A stretch of 64,000 nucleotides of DNA, taken from assembly GCF_019468565.1 (NCBI RefSeq), contig NZ_CP080521.1, forward strand, positions 5,332,001-5,396,000, written 5' to 3'. Of the stretch, positions 46,890 through 60,060 are shown piece after piece (positions within the stretch are counted from its first letter, which is position 1; the number at the start of each line of letters is the position of its first letter). Source of the DNA: Pseudonocardia sp. DSM 110487 (GTDB taxonomy: Bacteria > Actinomycetota > Actinomycetes > Mycobacteriales > Pseudonocardiaceae). The position numbers and the translations under genes were made by a program. The notes below the pieces were generated by a model, which was not told the DNA's origin, did not search any database, and worked only from the letters and a program-made list of their open reading frames with translations.

Positions 46890-47303
46890 TCAGGCGCCAA
46901 GCTCCAGCAAGGTGGCGTCGAGCGTCTCGCGATGGTGCAGGACGGGCCCGAGCTGGGTGATCTCGAGGACCCGGCGCACGATCGGTGGCCCGTCGGCCGT
47001 GCCGAACCGCACGCCGGCCGCCTCGGCGTCCCGGCGCGCGTCCATCAGCACGACCAGCCCCGTGGACCCGCAGAACGTGAGCCTCGCCAGGTCGATCACG
47101 AGGCAGCGCGGCGTGGCCGCGACCGCGGCGCGGGCAGCGTGGCGCAGCAGATCCGCCGTGGACACGTCGACCTCGCCGATCGGCGCGAGCACCACCACAC
47201 CGGGCCGGGACTCGGAGACCTCGACCCTGAGCAGGTCGGGACGCGGAGCAACCTGCAGCTGCTCGACGTCGCCGCGCTCGAAGTGCTCGTCCCTGTGGGT
47301 CAT
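46890..47303 (-). CDS. STAS-domain anti-anti-sigma factor
   Basis: A 137-residue RsbV/SpoIIAA-type protein. VVVLAPIGEVDVSTADLLRHAA and LVIDLARLTFCGSTGLVVLMDAR are the two STAS landmarks, and Ser in CGSTGL is the phospho-acceptor. When dephosphorylated it should bind an RsbW-type kinase and free a sigma factor. ATG 47303 fits the family length; the longer frame runs into the upstream gap. It converges on the STAS-HATPase gene. The phosphatases at 34.1 and 57.7 kb are plausible partners, but this is inference. Confidence 0.88.
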   Translation of the reverse strand: MTHRDEHFERGDVEQLQVAPRPDLLRVEVSESRPGVVVLAPIGEVDVSTADLLRHAARAAVAATPRCLVIDLARLTFCGSTGLVVLMDARRDAEAAGVRFGTADGPPIVRRVLEITQLGPVLHHRETLDATLLELGA

Positions 47304-47510
47304 CCCGTTCCGCTCTCGTGATGGGGGCCCGTTGGGTTCTGAACGGGTGCAGAGGGCCTGGCCCGTGTCAATCACAGTGCACCCGCGGCAACGAACCCGC
47401 AAGTGGGTCCCATGCACCCGGAAGGGTTGATCTTGGAACGCCACGTGTGGGGTCGCACCGGCGGGGAACCTTCCCGGGCCCGGGAACGCCGGCGACGGGC
47501 GGGCGATGGC

Positions 47511-48650
47511 TCAGGCGCCTGCCGGGAGCGGATAGCGCAACAGGGCGCCGACGCCGTCGTCGAGTGGGTGTCCGACCAGTCCGGTGCGACCGCCCCCGAG
47601 CGGGACGAAGCCGGCGCCCGTGCCGGCCGCCGCGCGCAACAGGGCGGCGTCCACCGGAACCTCGTCGATCGGATCGGCGCCGGCGGCGCGCAGGTCCTCG
47701 GGCGCCGCCGCCACCTGCGCGGGCGCGCCGGAGATCCAGACCGTGGCCTCGCGCTGGACACCGGCGTCGAGCAGCAGTGTGTCTACCGCCTCGGCACGCA
47801 AGGCCGCGAGCACGGGCCCGATGCCCTCCACGGCGAGGCCGTCGGGGCGCCCGGCCGCCTTCTCGTAACGGTCGAGCACTGCGAGCCGCGCGTCGGTCAC
47901 GACGTCACGGACGGCCTCGGCAACCGCGGCGGCAAGGTCGTCCCCACCCGTGCCGCCCCGTTCGAGCTCCACCGCGATCGACGCGCTCCGCTCCGCAAGG
48001 GCGTCGACGAGGCGCGACCGCGACCGCCCGTCGCCCGCGACGAGCAGCACCCTGGCCCCGGTGTCCGCAACGAGTCGGTCGACCCGCTCGGCGACCTGCG
48101 CCGTGTTGCGCCGCCAGCTCTCCTCCACCCGTTCCTGCATCGCGAGGTGCGACCAGCCGCCTCCGCGCACCTTGTGGACGGGATGGTCGCCGCCCTCGAC
48201 GTGCTCCGCCACGACCGGCTGCTCGTCCGGGCCCGCGACGAAGATCTCCCCGCCGGCCTCGTCGACGCGCACGACCACCACTGGCACCGGCTCGGGCTGG
48301 TCGGCGAGGGCAGGCAGCAGGTCTGGCAGTGGGCCCCAGTGCGCAGCGGGACGCGCCGGGGGCTCCGGCAGCGCCCGGTCCAGCAGGACCTCGCCCCGGC
48401 CGTGGTCGGCGCGGTGGGCCACCAGCACCCGCCCCGCCCTTCCGACGGCGGGCGGGGCGTCCGTGACGGCGGCCGCGAGCGCGTCCAGCGTGGCGGAGTC
48501 GGCGCCCTGCGCGGTCAGCTCGTCGCGGGCCTGGGCCCACCTCAGCGCGATGGCGCGCGCCGCGTCGTCGGTGTCGTGCGACGCGTCCAGGTACACGGTG
48601 GCGAACGGGCCCGGCTTCCGGGTCAGCTCATGCAGGAATCGCAGGTCCAC
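47511..48650 (-). CDS. baeRF (Vms1/eRF1-like) family protein, Rv2629-like
   Basis: A 379-residue protein resembling the bacterial archaeo-eukaryotic release-factor-like family that includes Mycobacterium Rv2629. Start MDLRFLHELTRKPGPFATVYLDAS, middle GGWSHLAMQERVEESWRRNT, then ARVLLVAGDGRSRSRLVDAL and AEAVDTLLLDAG are typical. Related eukaryotic Vms1 releases stalled peptidyl-tRNA; no GGQ motif is visible, so the activity is uncertain. Start ATG 48650. A 207-bp gap separates it from the STAS gene. Confidence 0.75.
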   Translation of the reverse strand: MDLRFLHELTRKPGPFATVYLDASHDTDDAARAIALRWAQARDELTAQGADSATLDALAAAVTDAPPAVGRAGRVLVAHRADHGRGEVLLDRALPEPPARPAAHWGPLPDLLPALADQPEPVPVVVVRVDEAGGEIFVAGPDEQPVVAEHVEGGDHPVHKVRGGGWSHLAMQERVEESWRRNTAQVAERVDRLVADTGARVLLVAGDGRSRSRLVDALAERSASIAVELERGGTGGDDLAAAVAEAVRDVVTDARLAVLDRYEKAAGRPDGLAVEGIGPVLAALRAEAVDTLLLDAGVQREATVWISGAPAQVAAAPEDLRAAGADPIDEVPVDAALLRAAAGTGAGFVPLGGGRTGLVGHPLDDGVGALLRYPLPAGA

Positions 48651-48715
48651 GTCAGTGGCCTACCCGGGTGCACCGGCGGGCATGCGGTGAGAATCGGGGT
48701 AATGAGATCACAGAC

Positions 48716-49765
48716 ATGAGATCGCGAACTCCGGCATGGGCGCGTTGGGCGCTGCTGATCGTGCTCACGGTCGGGAGTACCGCCGCGCTGACGCCGCTCG
48801 GCGTGCCGTCCCCCGCGCTCTTCGCGGGGCTGGTGGTCGCCACCGTCCTCGCGCTCGCCGGGCTGCCGGTGGCCGCGCCCGGGCCGGTGAACGGTGCGGC
48901 GCAGGCCGTCATCGGCGTGGTCATCGGCGTGCTCGCCCAGCCCGGCACGCTCGCCGGCCTGGCCGGCCAGTGGGTGCCGGTGCTGCTCGTGTCCGTCGCG
49001 ACGCTCGCGGTCAGCATGGCGGCCGGCCTGCTCCTCGGCCTGCGGCGGGGCATCTCACCGCTCACCGGGATGCTGGCGCTCACCGCGGGCGGTGCGTCCG
49101 GGCTGGTGGCGGTGAGCCGTGAACTCGGTGGCGACGACCGCACAGTCGCGGTCGTCCAGTACCTGAGGGTCGGGATGGTCACCGCGACGATGCCGGTGGT
49201 TGCCACGCTCGGCTTCGGCGCTGCCGCTGGGGCAGGCCCCGGCGCGCCCGGCTCGGCGCCCCTCGTCGTCGACATCGGGTACCTCGCGGTCTGCGCGGTG
49301 GCCGGGACGGTGCTGGCGCGGGCCGCCCGGGTGCCGGCCGGTGCGCTGCTCGGGCCGATGGTCGTGGCCATCGCGATCAACATGACCGGATGGTCCTTCG
49401 GCGCCATCCCGCCCGCGCCGCTGGTGGAGATCGCGTACGCGGTGATCGGGTGGCAGGCAGGCGCCCGGTTCACCCGGGAGAGCCTGCGCACGGTGCTCGG
49501 CGCGCTCCTCCCCGCCGCGACGCTCGTCGTGGGCGTCATCGTCGCGTGCGCGGGACTGGGCCTCCTGCTCTCCACCCTCACCGGCACCACGCCGCTCGAC
49601 GGCTACCTCGCCACGACCCCTGGCGGTGTCTACGCCGTGCTGGCGACCGCGGTCTCCGCGGGCACCGACGTCACCTTCGTCATGGCGGTGCAGGTGCTGC
49701 GTGTGATCGTGATGCTGCTGGTGACGCCGGCGATCGCCCGGCTCGCAGGCCGCGCCCTCCCCTGA
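48716..49765 (+). CDS. AbrB-family membrane protein (PF05145)
   Basis: A 349-residue integral membrane protein with about ten spans in two similar halves, each with an AQAVIGVVIG / EIAYAVIGWQAG-type motif, and GRALGMLALTAGGASGL-like (GMLALTAGGASGL) and TTPGGVYAVLATAVSAG repeats. Despite the family name it is unrelated to the DNA-binding AbrB; it is thought to be a permease, often called ammonia monooxygenase-like. ATG 48716 is chosen; the frame upstream of it has no membrane character. Divergent from baeRF. Confidence 0.85.
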   Translation: MRSRTPAWARWALLIVLTVGSTAALTPLGVPSPALFAGLVVATVLALAGLPVAAPGPVNGAAQAVIGVVIGVLAQPGTLAGLAGQWVPVLLVSVATLAVSMAAGLLLGLRRGISPLTGMLALTAGGASGLVAVSRELGGDDRTVAVVQYLRVGMVTATMPVVATLGFGAAAGAGPGAPGSAPLVVDIGYLAVCAVAGTVLARAARVPAGALLGPMVVAIAINMTGWSFGAIPPAPLVEIAYAVIGWQAGARFTRESLRTVLGALLPAATLVVGVIVACAGLGLLLSTLTGTTPLDGYLATTPGGVYAVLATAVSAGTDVTFVMAVQVLRVIVMLLVTPAIARLAGRALP

Positions 49766-49849
49766 TCCATCACCCGTTCGGCGTAAGAAATGGGTGTGGT
49801 GTGGCAGGGCGGGTAACCCGCGGCCGAACGAGAGAGATCGGAGGATCCG

Positions 49850-50026
49850 ATGGGCCGCGACGAGAAGATGGACCACAAGCTCGAGGAGCTCGGGGGCAAG
49901 GCCAAGGAGGCCGTCGGCCGAGCGACGGACGACGAGGCTCTCGAGGCTCAGGGCGAGCGCGACCAGACGAAGAGCAACCTCAAGCAGGCGGGTGAGAAGG
50001 TCAAGGACGCCTTCAAGCGGCGCTGA
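49850..50026 (+). CDS. CsbD-family stress protein
   Basis: A 58-residue hydrophilic protein with the CsbD pattern KLEELGGKAKEAVGRATDDEALEAQG, then KSNLKQAGEKVKDAFKRR. CsbD belongs to the general stress regulon in Bacillus; its biochemical role is unknown. ATG 49850 has GGAGG 7 bp upstream. GTTC and GGGTGT at 49776 and 49792 faintly resemble a sigma-B-type promoter, but the spacing is short. Confidence 0.9.
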   Translation: MGRDEKMDHKLEELGGKAKEAVGRATDDEALEAQGERDQTKSNLKQAGEKVKDAFKRR

Positions 50027-50145
50027 CCGCCCGCCCCGAATCGGGCCCCGGCCGTCCCCCGACCGGCCGGGGCCCGGCCATGTCCGGCTGTTTCGGCACT
50101 GCCCGTCGCAGGTACATGGAACAGGTGGATGGGTGGGGAGAGGCG

Positions 50146-51105
50146 ATGGCGCCGTGCCGCATCGGGTTCGTCGGGACGGGCGGGGTGGCCCATCGCCACG
50201 CTCGGGTGCTCGGGGCGATGCCCGATGTGCGGCTCGTCGCCGCTACGGACGTCGACCGCGCCTGCGCGGCGGTGTTCGCCGAGGCCCACGGCGCCCGCGT
50301 CGTTCCCGACCTCGACGCCCTGCTCGGCGAGGAGCTCGACGCCGTCTACCTGTGCGTGCCCCCGTTCGCGCACGGCGAGCTCGAGGTGGCGATCGCGTCC
50401 GCCGGGGTGGCACTGTTCGTGGAGAAGCCGCTCGCGTGCGACCGGCCGACCGCCGAATGGGTCGCGCGGCGGATCAGCACGTCCGGGGTCCTGACGCGGG
50501 TGGGCCACCACTGGCGCTGCGCCGACCCGGTGCAGCGGGCCCGGAAGCTGCTCGACGGCAGGCGTATCCGGCTCGTGTCCGGCTCGTGGCTGGACTGCAC
50601 GCCACCGGCGGCGTGGTGGGCCGACCGGGCCCGGTCCGGCGGGCCGCTCGTCGAGCAGGCCGTGCACGTGCTGGACCTGGCGCGCGTCCTCGTCGGCGAG
50701 GTCACCGAGGTGCACGCCGCGTCCGGCGGGCGGCTGCCCGGCGGAGTCGAGTCCGCCACCGGCGCCCTGCTGTGCTTCGCGGGCGGCGCAGTCGGCACGT
50801 TCGCCACGGCGTGCGTGCTGGACGGGAAGCACCGCGCGGGGCTGGAGATCGTGGCCGACGGGATCGTCGTCGGGGTCGGCGAGGACTGGCTCGACGTACG
50901 CGACGGCGAGGGTGCCCACCGCGCCGAGTACGACGCCATGGCCGCTCGCACCGCCGTCGACGCCGCGTTCGTCGCCGCGCTGCGCGGCACGCCCGTCCCG
51001 CCCGAACGCGACGCGCCCGACCACGCCGAGGCGCTGCGCAGCCATCGCCTCGCCTGCGCCCTCGCCCGCTCGGCGGGGTCCGGACGCGCGGAGATGGTGA
51101 GGTGA
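50146..51105 (+). CDS. Gfo/Idh/MocA-family NAD(P)-dependent oxidoreductase
   Basis: A 319-residue two-domain dehydrogenase: GFVGTGGVAHRHARVL (nucleotide-binding), VDRACAAVFAEA, AVYLCVPPFAHGEL, FVEKPLACD (the EKP motif with catalytic Lys) and a C-terminal beta-sheet domain. Substrates in the family are sugars, inositols or their derivatives. ATG 50146 has GGGGAGAG ahead; the upstream extension is rejected. The stop overlaps the next start (GTGA), so it works with the MDR protein. Confidence 0.88.
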   Translation: MAPCRIGFVGTGGVAHRHARVLGAMPDVRLVAATDVDRACAAVFAEAHGARVVPDLDALLGEELDAVYLCVPPFAHGELEVAIASAGVALFVEKPLACDRPTAEWVARRISTSGVLTRVGHHWRCADPVQRARKLLDGRRIRLVSGSWLDCTPPAAWWADRARSGGPLVEQAVHVLDLARVLVGEVTEVHAASGGRLPGGVESATGALLCFAGGAVGTFATACVLDGKHRAGLEIVADGIVVGVGEDWLDVRDGEGAHRAEYDAMAARTAVDAAFVAALRGTPVPPERDAPDHAEALRSHRLACALARSAGSGRAEMVR

Positions 51106-52202
51106 GCGCGACCGATCGGGCGATCGTGGTGCGCGCGCCCGGCGAGGCCGCCGTGCAGGAGGTGCCGGCAGGGGACGGCCCGGTCCGGCTCGCGACTGTC
51201 TGCTCGGGGGTGTCGGCCGGCACCGAGCTCTCCTTCCTCACCGGCACGAACCCGGCGCTGCACGCCCACCACGACCCGGAGCTGGGGCTGTTCCGCACCG
51301 ACCTGCCGGCCACCGGCTACCCCGTGACCCGCATCGGGTACATGGAGGTCGCGCGGGTGGTCGAGAGCGATGCGCCAGGGGTGACCCCTGGCGCCCTCGT
51401 CGCCGCGGCCTACGGCCATCGCACCGGTTGTCGCGTCGACCCACTGGCGGAGCGGGTCGTCGTGCTGCCGTCCGACCTCGACCCGCTGCTCGGCATCTAC
51501 GTCGCCCACATGGGCCCGATCTGCGCCAACGGCCTCCTCCACGCCGCCGCCGACCTGTGCGGCACCGACGTACGCGCCCTCGGCGACGGCGTGCGCGGAC
51601 GGCGGGTCGTCGTGGTGGGCGGCGGGGTCGTCGGGCTGCTCACCGGGCTGTTCGCGCACCGGCACGGGGCGGCCGATGTCGTGCTGCTCGACCCGACGCC
51701 GGAGCGCCGCGCGGCAGCCGTCGGGCTCGGGCTCGAGGCGCTCGACCCGGAACAGGCGGATCCAGCCGTCGTGCTCAAGACCCGCTGGCGGCACGGCCCC
51801 GGTGACCGCGGCGCCGACGTCGTCTTCCAGTGCCGCGGCCGCACCGCGGCACTCGCCACAGCGCTGCGGCTGCTGCGCCCCCAGGGCACCATCGTGGACC
51901 TCGCCTTCTACACCGACGACGGCTCACCGCTGCGCCTCGGAGCCGAGTTCCACCACAACGGGCTCGTCATCCACTGCGCGCAGATCGGCCGGGTGCCCCG
52001 CGGCACGGCCCACGCGTGGGACCGCGAACGCCTCTCGACCGAGACGATCGACCTGCTCCAGGCCGAGGGCACCGTCGTGCGCAAGCACATGATCACCGAC
52101 GTGCTGCCGTTCGCAGACGGCCCGGCGCTGCTGCACGACCTCGCGGCCCGCCGCCGCCACGTCGTGCAGGCCGTGCTGACCTTCGACGACCCCTCGCCAT
52201 GA
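51102..52202 (+). CDS. MDR-family dehydrogenase lacking usual zinc ligands
   Basis: A 366-residue medium-chain dehydrogenase-like protein. The dinucleotide-binding GGGVVGLLTGLFAHRHGA and ADVVFQCRGRTAAL are clear, but the N-terminal catalytic domain reads CSGVSAGTELSFL instead of C-G-x-D, and IGYMEVARVV in place of GHE. The catalytic and structural zinc sites are thus absent, as in BchC-like and some sugar-related MDR enzymes. Start GTG 51102 overlaps the Gfo/Idh stop; the two probably act on the same metabolite. Its TGA is inside the first 92-bp repeat. Confidence 0.82.
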   Translation: MSATDRAIVVRAPGEAAVQEVPAGDGPVRLATVCSGVSAGTELSFLTGTNPALHAHHDPELGLFRTDLPATGYPVTRIGYMEVARVVESDAPGVTPGALVAAAYGHRTGCRVDPLAERVVVLPSDLDPLLGIYVAHMGPICANGLLHAAADLCGTDVRALGDGVRGRRVVVVGGGVVGLLTGLFAHRHGAADVVLLDPTPERRAAAVGLGLEALDPEQADPAVVLKTRWRHGPGDRGADVVFQCRGRTAALATALRLLRPQGTIVDLAFYTDDGSPLRLGAEFHHNGLVIHCAQIGRVPRGTAHAWDRERLSTETIDLLQAEGTVVRKHMITDVLPFADGPALLHDLAARRRHVVQAVLTFDDPSP

Positions 52203-52437
52203 TCATCGGATCGGTGCGGGGCCGGCCACATACGGCCGTGAGGGCACCCACCCGGTGATCTCCGCGATCGCTGCAGTCCAGTCGACGCCCATGATCATCG
52301 CGTGGGTGCTCCGCCGGCCACATACGGCCGTGGAGGCACCCATCTGATGATCTCCATGATAGCTGCGCGCCGGTCGATGCCCATGATCACCGCATGGGCG
52401 CCCGGTCGGCCACATACGGCCGTGAGGGCACCGAGGC
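52198..52437. repeat. 92-bp tandem repeat array, locus B
   Basis: Units start at 52198, 52290 and 52382, spaced exactly 92 bp; the third is cut after GGCACC. Each reads CATGATCAYCG, then GGCCACATACGGCCGTG and, when complete, TGATCTCC. The first unit includes the stop codon of the MDR gene. Locus A (19987-20135) has the same unit and period. The arrays fill gaps between convergent genes. Minus-strand ORFs here are repeat artefacts. Confidence 0.85.
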
Positions 52438-52482
52438 CTTGATCATGCCCGCCCAGACCGCCTTCGGTGGCGCCGCGCAGCC
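52438..52482. repeat. Module following the 92-bp array, locus B
   Basis: CTTGATCATGCCCGCCCAG, then GACCGCC and TTCGGTGGCGCCGCGC, match the modules at 20136-20179 and, inverted, 61579-61624. Here the GGGCAG hairpin is missing; instead CCCGGG-containing GC sequence leads to the response-regulator stop at 52504. Confidence 0.7.
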
Positions 52483-52503
52483 GCTCCCGGGACCGCGCGG
52501 ACC

Positions 52504-53042
52504 CTAAGCCGAGCTGATCCTCGCCCCTCTCACCGCCGCCAGCCGGGCGCGGGCGCGGGCCACGTCGGCCGGGTCGCCGCCCTCCAGCAGCTCGATGGCC
52601 TCGTCGATCACGTTCCGCAGCACCACGACCTCGCCGGCCCGGTCGGCGAGTTGGGTGTGGGTGGTCCACAGGTCGACGAACACGGCCACCTTCGAGCGCA
52701 GCACCCAGGGGTCGAAGGGCTTGGTGATGTAGTCGACCGCTCCGGCCTGGTAGCCGCGGAAGGCGAGGTGCGGGTCGTAGTCGACGGCGGTGAGGAACAG
52801 GATCGGGATGTGGCGGGTGCGTTCGCGCTGCTTGACGTGCCCCGCCGTCTCGAAGCCGTCCATCCCGGGCATGTGTGCGTCGAGCAGGATCACCGCGTAG
52901 TCCTCGACGAGCAGCCGCTTCAGCGCGTCCTCACCGCTGGTGACCGCCACCAGCTCGATCGGCAGTCCCTCGAGGATGGCCTGCAGGGCGAGCAGGTTCT
53001 CCCGGCGGTCGTCCACGGCGAGCACCCGCGCGGTCTGGCGGA

Positions 53043-53046
<4 letters not shown>
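52504..53046 (-). CDS. Single-domain response regulator with helical tail
   Basis: A 180-residue receiver protein: ARVLAVDDRRENLLALQAIL (acidic pocket), VILLDAHMPGMDG (phospho-acceptor Asp), LFLTAVD and YITKPFDPWVLRSKV (Lys). A C-terminal helix of about 55 residues follows; no DNA-binding domain. GTG 53046 overlaps the stop of the hybrid kinase (GTGA), so it is co-translated with that kinase and is probably its output or phosphate sink. Confidence 0.9.
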
Positions 53047-57560
<4,514 letters not shown>

Positions 57561-57747
57561 TCGGCCGTCCCTCCACTGCTCGACCGGCGACCGGGCACGG
57601 GCGCGCGCCGCATCCATCTAGGGCCGGAGCACCGGCGCGGCCGCCGCAGCACTCGACCCTAGTGGATGCGCAGCGGATCCGACCCCGCACGTTGCGGCAC
57701 ACCGGTGGAGTGGGCACCCGACCGGTGAGGGGTGCAGACTGCACGCC

Positions 57748-59922
57748 GTGCCCGTTCTGCTCGAGCGGCGGACCAGGCTGCCGCCGGACCCGCGATCAGC
57801 CGGTCGAGCCCGACGGATGCTGCAGGAAGCATTACGCGAGCTCGAGGAGGCCGACGACCCGTCCGGCGACGGCTCTGCCGTCGACACCGCCGTCGACCCC
57901 GACATCGTCGACACGACCGTCCTGCTGGCCAGCGAGCTGTGCGAGAACGCGGTCCTGCACGCCGGCACCGAGTTCGAGGTCACTCTCACGGTGACCGAGG
58001 CCGACGTCACCGTCGCCGTCACCGATCGCGGGCCGGGCCCCCTCGAACTGCACCTGGCCCAGCCCCGCCAGCGCTACGGCCGCGCGGCGAGCCACGGACG
58101 CGGCCTCGCGCTCGTGCAGCGGCTGGCCACCACGTGGGGCACCCGGCACGAGGCCGACGGCCGCCACGTCATCTGGTTCTCCCTCGCCCGCGAGGAGCGG
58201 CCCACCGCGGCATCGGCCCCGCCGGCCCCGCCGGACGCCGAGCGGGTCTGGACCACCGCCGAGCAAGCCCGATGGCTGCTGCACGTACCGCCGGGGCTCG
58301 TCGACCGGCTCGAACCGGACGAGCTCGTCGCCGAGCTCGTCCGGAGGCTGCGCGAGCTCCTCGACGCCGAGTCGGTGAGCGTGGAGGTCGACGAGGGCGA
58401 CGGCACCGGCGCGCGCGAGATCACCCGCGACGGCATCCCCGACCCGGGACTCTCCACCGGCGGCGAGATCATCACCGGCGTCGGGACCGACACCGGCCGC
58501 CGCGTCGAGGTACGGCTGCCCACCACCGCGCCGCTGCGCGGGATCCTGCGCGTCACGCACCGCCTCGGTGGAGCGGCCGCAGGCGACCCGGAACGCACCC
58601 GTGACCTCACCGAACTCATCGCATACCGCGTGGCGATGGCGGTGGAGTCGCAGTGGCTGCGCGCGGTGGACCAGCGCAGGCGCTCCTGGATGACCTACCT
58701 CGCCGAGACGAGCGAGCTGCTCGGGCAGTCGCTCGACGTGGACCTCGCGGTGGCGGTGGTGCCCCAGGTCGTCGTACCCCGGCTGGGTCGCTGGTGCGCC
58801 GTGCACCTGGTCGAGCCCTCCGGCGGTATGCGCCTGGCCGCGCTCACACACGCCGACGAGGACGCCCTGCCCGAGCTGCGCGCCGTTCTCGACCCGGACG
58901 GCCACCCCGGGCTGCCCGCCGAGCTGCGCACCCGACTCTCCGACGTGGTGCGCAACGGCTCGTCGGCCGTCCGGTTCGCCGTGCCCACCGACGGGATCGC
59001 GCTACCGCTGCGGGCCCGCGGCCGCACGCTGGGCACTCTGCTCGTCGGCAGGCCGCCGAACCGGCCCCACAGCCCGGAGGACGTCGTGCTCGCGGGCGAC
59101 GTCGCCCGGCGGGCCGCACTGGCGATCCACAACGCGCAGAGCACCGGAGCGCACGTCGCGGTCTCCCAGGCGCTGCAGCAGGCACTGCTGCCGCGGGCGC
59201 TGCCGGTGGTGCCCGGCCTGGACTTCGCCGCGGAGTACCTGCCCGCGAGCTCCGGCAGCGACGTCGGCGGCGACTTCTACGACGTGCTCACCGTCGACCC
59301 GTCCCGGTGGCTGGTGTCGATCGGCGACGTGTGCGGAAAGGGCGCGCGCGCCGCGGCACGCACCGGGCTGGTGCGCGACGTGCTGCGGGTGCTGGTGCGC
59401 GACGACCGCTCCCTGCCGCGCGCCGTCGAGCGTCTCAACGAGGTCATGATCGAGGCCGACGACCCGCTGCAGTTCTGCACGCTCGCCGCGGCGATGGTGC
59501 GCAGGCGCCACCGGGGCGCCGGCGGCGGCCCTGCCCACTCGCACGGCGCGTCGCGCGGCGGGCTCGACGTCGACCTCGTGCTCGCCGGGCACGTCCAACC
59601 GGTGCTCGTGCGGGCGGACGGCACCGCGGAGCTGATCGGCACGTTCGGCACGGCGGTGGGGCTCGTGCCCACCGTCCGGCTGACCTGCACCCAGCACCGC
59701 GTCAACCCGGGTGACACCCTGCTCGTCTACACCGACGGCGTCACCGAGCGGCGAAGGGGCCGCGAGCAGTTCGGGGCGGAACGGCTGCTCCGGGTGGCCG
59801 CGCGGGCGGCTGGACGTCCCGCCGTGCAGGTGGTGGGTGCCGTGCGGGAGGCCGTGGAGCGGTTCTCCACCGAGCCCCTCGACGACGACGTGGCGCTGCT
59901 CGCGGTGCGGGCCGCGCCGTAA
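57748..59922 (+). CDS. HATPase-GAF-SpoIIE phosphatase
   Basis: A 724-residue regulator with the kinase-like part first: HATPase (about 1-150; ASELCENAVLHAG, VTDRGPGPL, GRGLALVQRLATTWG), two GAF-like regions (about 170-300 and 310-470), then PP2C/SpoIIE (480-723; GGDFYDVLTV, ISIGDVCGKGARAAA-like, DDDVALLAV). The order is the reverse of the 34.1-kb protein and there is no STAS domain. It probably dephosphorylates an RsbV-type protein, such as the one at 46.9 kb. GTG 57748. It is divergent from the hybrid kinase over a 187-bp gap. Confidence 0.88.
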   Translation: MPVLLERRTRLPPDPRSAGRARRMLQEALRELEEADDPSGDGSAVDTAVDPDIVDTTVLLASELCENAVLHAGTEFEVTLTVTEADVTVAVTDRGPGPLELHLAQPRQRYGRAASHGRGLALVQRLATTWGTRHEADGRHVIWFSLAREERPTAASAPPAPPDAERVWTTAEQARWLLHVPPGLVDRLEPDELVAELVRRLRELLDAESVSVEVDEGDGTGAREITRDGIPDPGLSTGGEIITGVGTDTGRRVEVRLPTTAPLRGILRVTHRLGGAAAGDPERTRDLTELIAYRVAMAVESQWLRAVDQRRRSWMTYLAETSELLGQSLDVDLAVAVVPQVVVPRLGRWCAVHLVEPSGGMRLAALTHADEDALPELRAVLDPDGHPGLPAELRTRLSDVVRNGSSAVRFAVPTDGIALPLRARGRTLGTLLVGRPPNRPHSPEDVVLAGDVARRAALAIHNAQSTGAHVAVSQALQQALLPRALPVVPGLDFAAEYLPASSGSDVGGDFYDVLTVDPSRWLVSIGDVCGKGARAAARTGLVRDVLRVLVRDDRSLPRAVERLNEVMIEADDPLQFCTLAAAMVRRRHRGAGGGPAHSHGASRGGLDVDLVLAGHVQPVLVRADGTAELIGTFGTAVGLVPTVRLTCTQHRVNPGDTLLVYTDGVTERRRGREQFGAERLLRVAARAAGRPAVQVVGAVREAVERFSTEPLDDDVALLAVRAAP

Positions 59923-60060
59923 CCGGCCGTCACGTAACGCAGGCACGCCGTGGTCCGAAGCCTCCGCCGGGATAGGCCGGTCGGTCGTACCCTCGGCCAC
60001 CGGGCCGACGCATAGTGGAGGCGGCTCGAGATCCGCTCCCGAGATCACGGAGGTGGAGCA

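Noticed and set aside
49776..49797. Possible sigma-B-type promoter before csbD (GTTC...GGGTGT)
   Set aside because: The spacer of about 12 bp is shorter than expected and the -10 match is weak, so it is mentioned only in the gene entry.
52203..52415. Small minus-strand ORFs across the 92-bp units
   Set aside because: They arise from the repeat itself, have no ribosome site, and similar peptides come from each unit at both loci.
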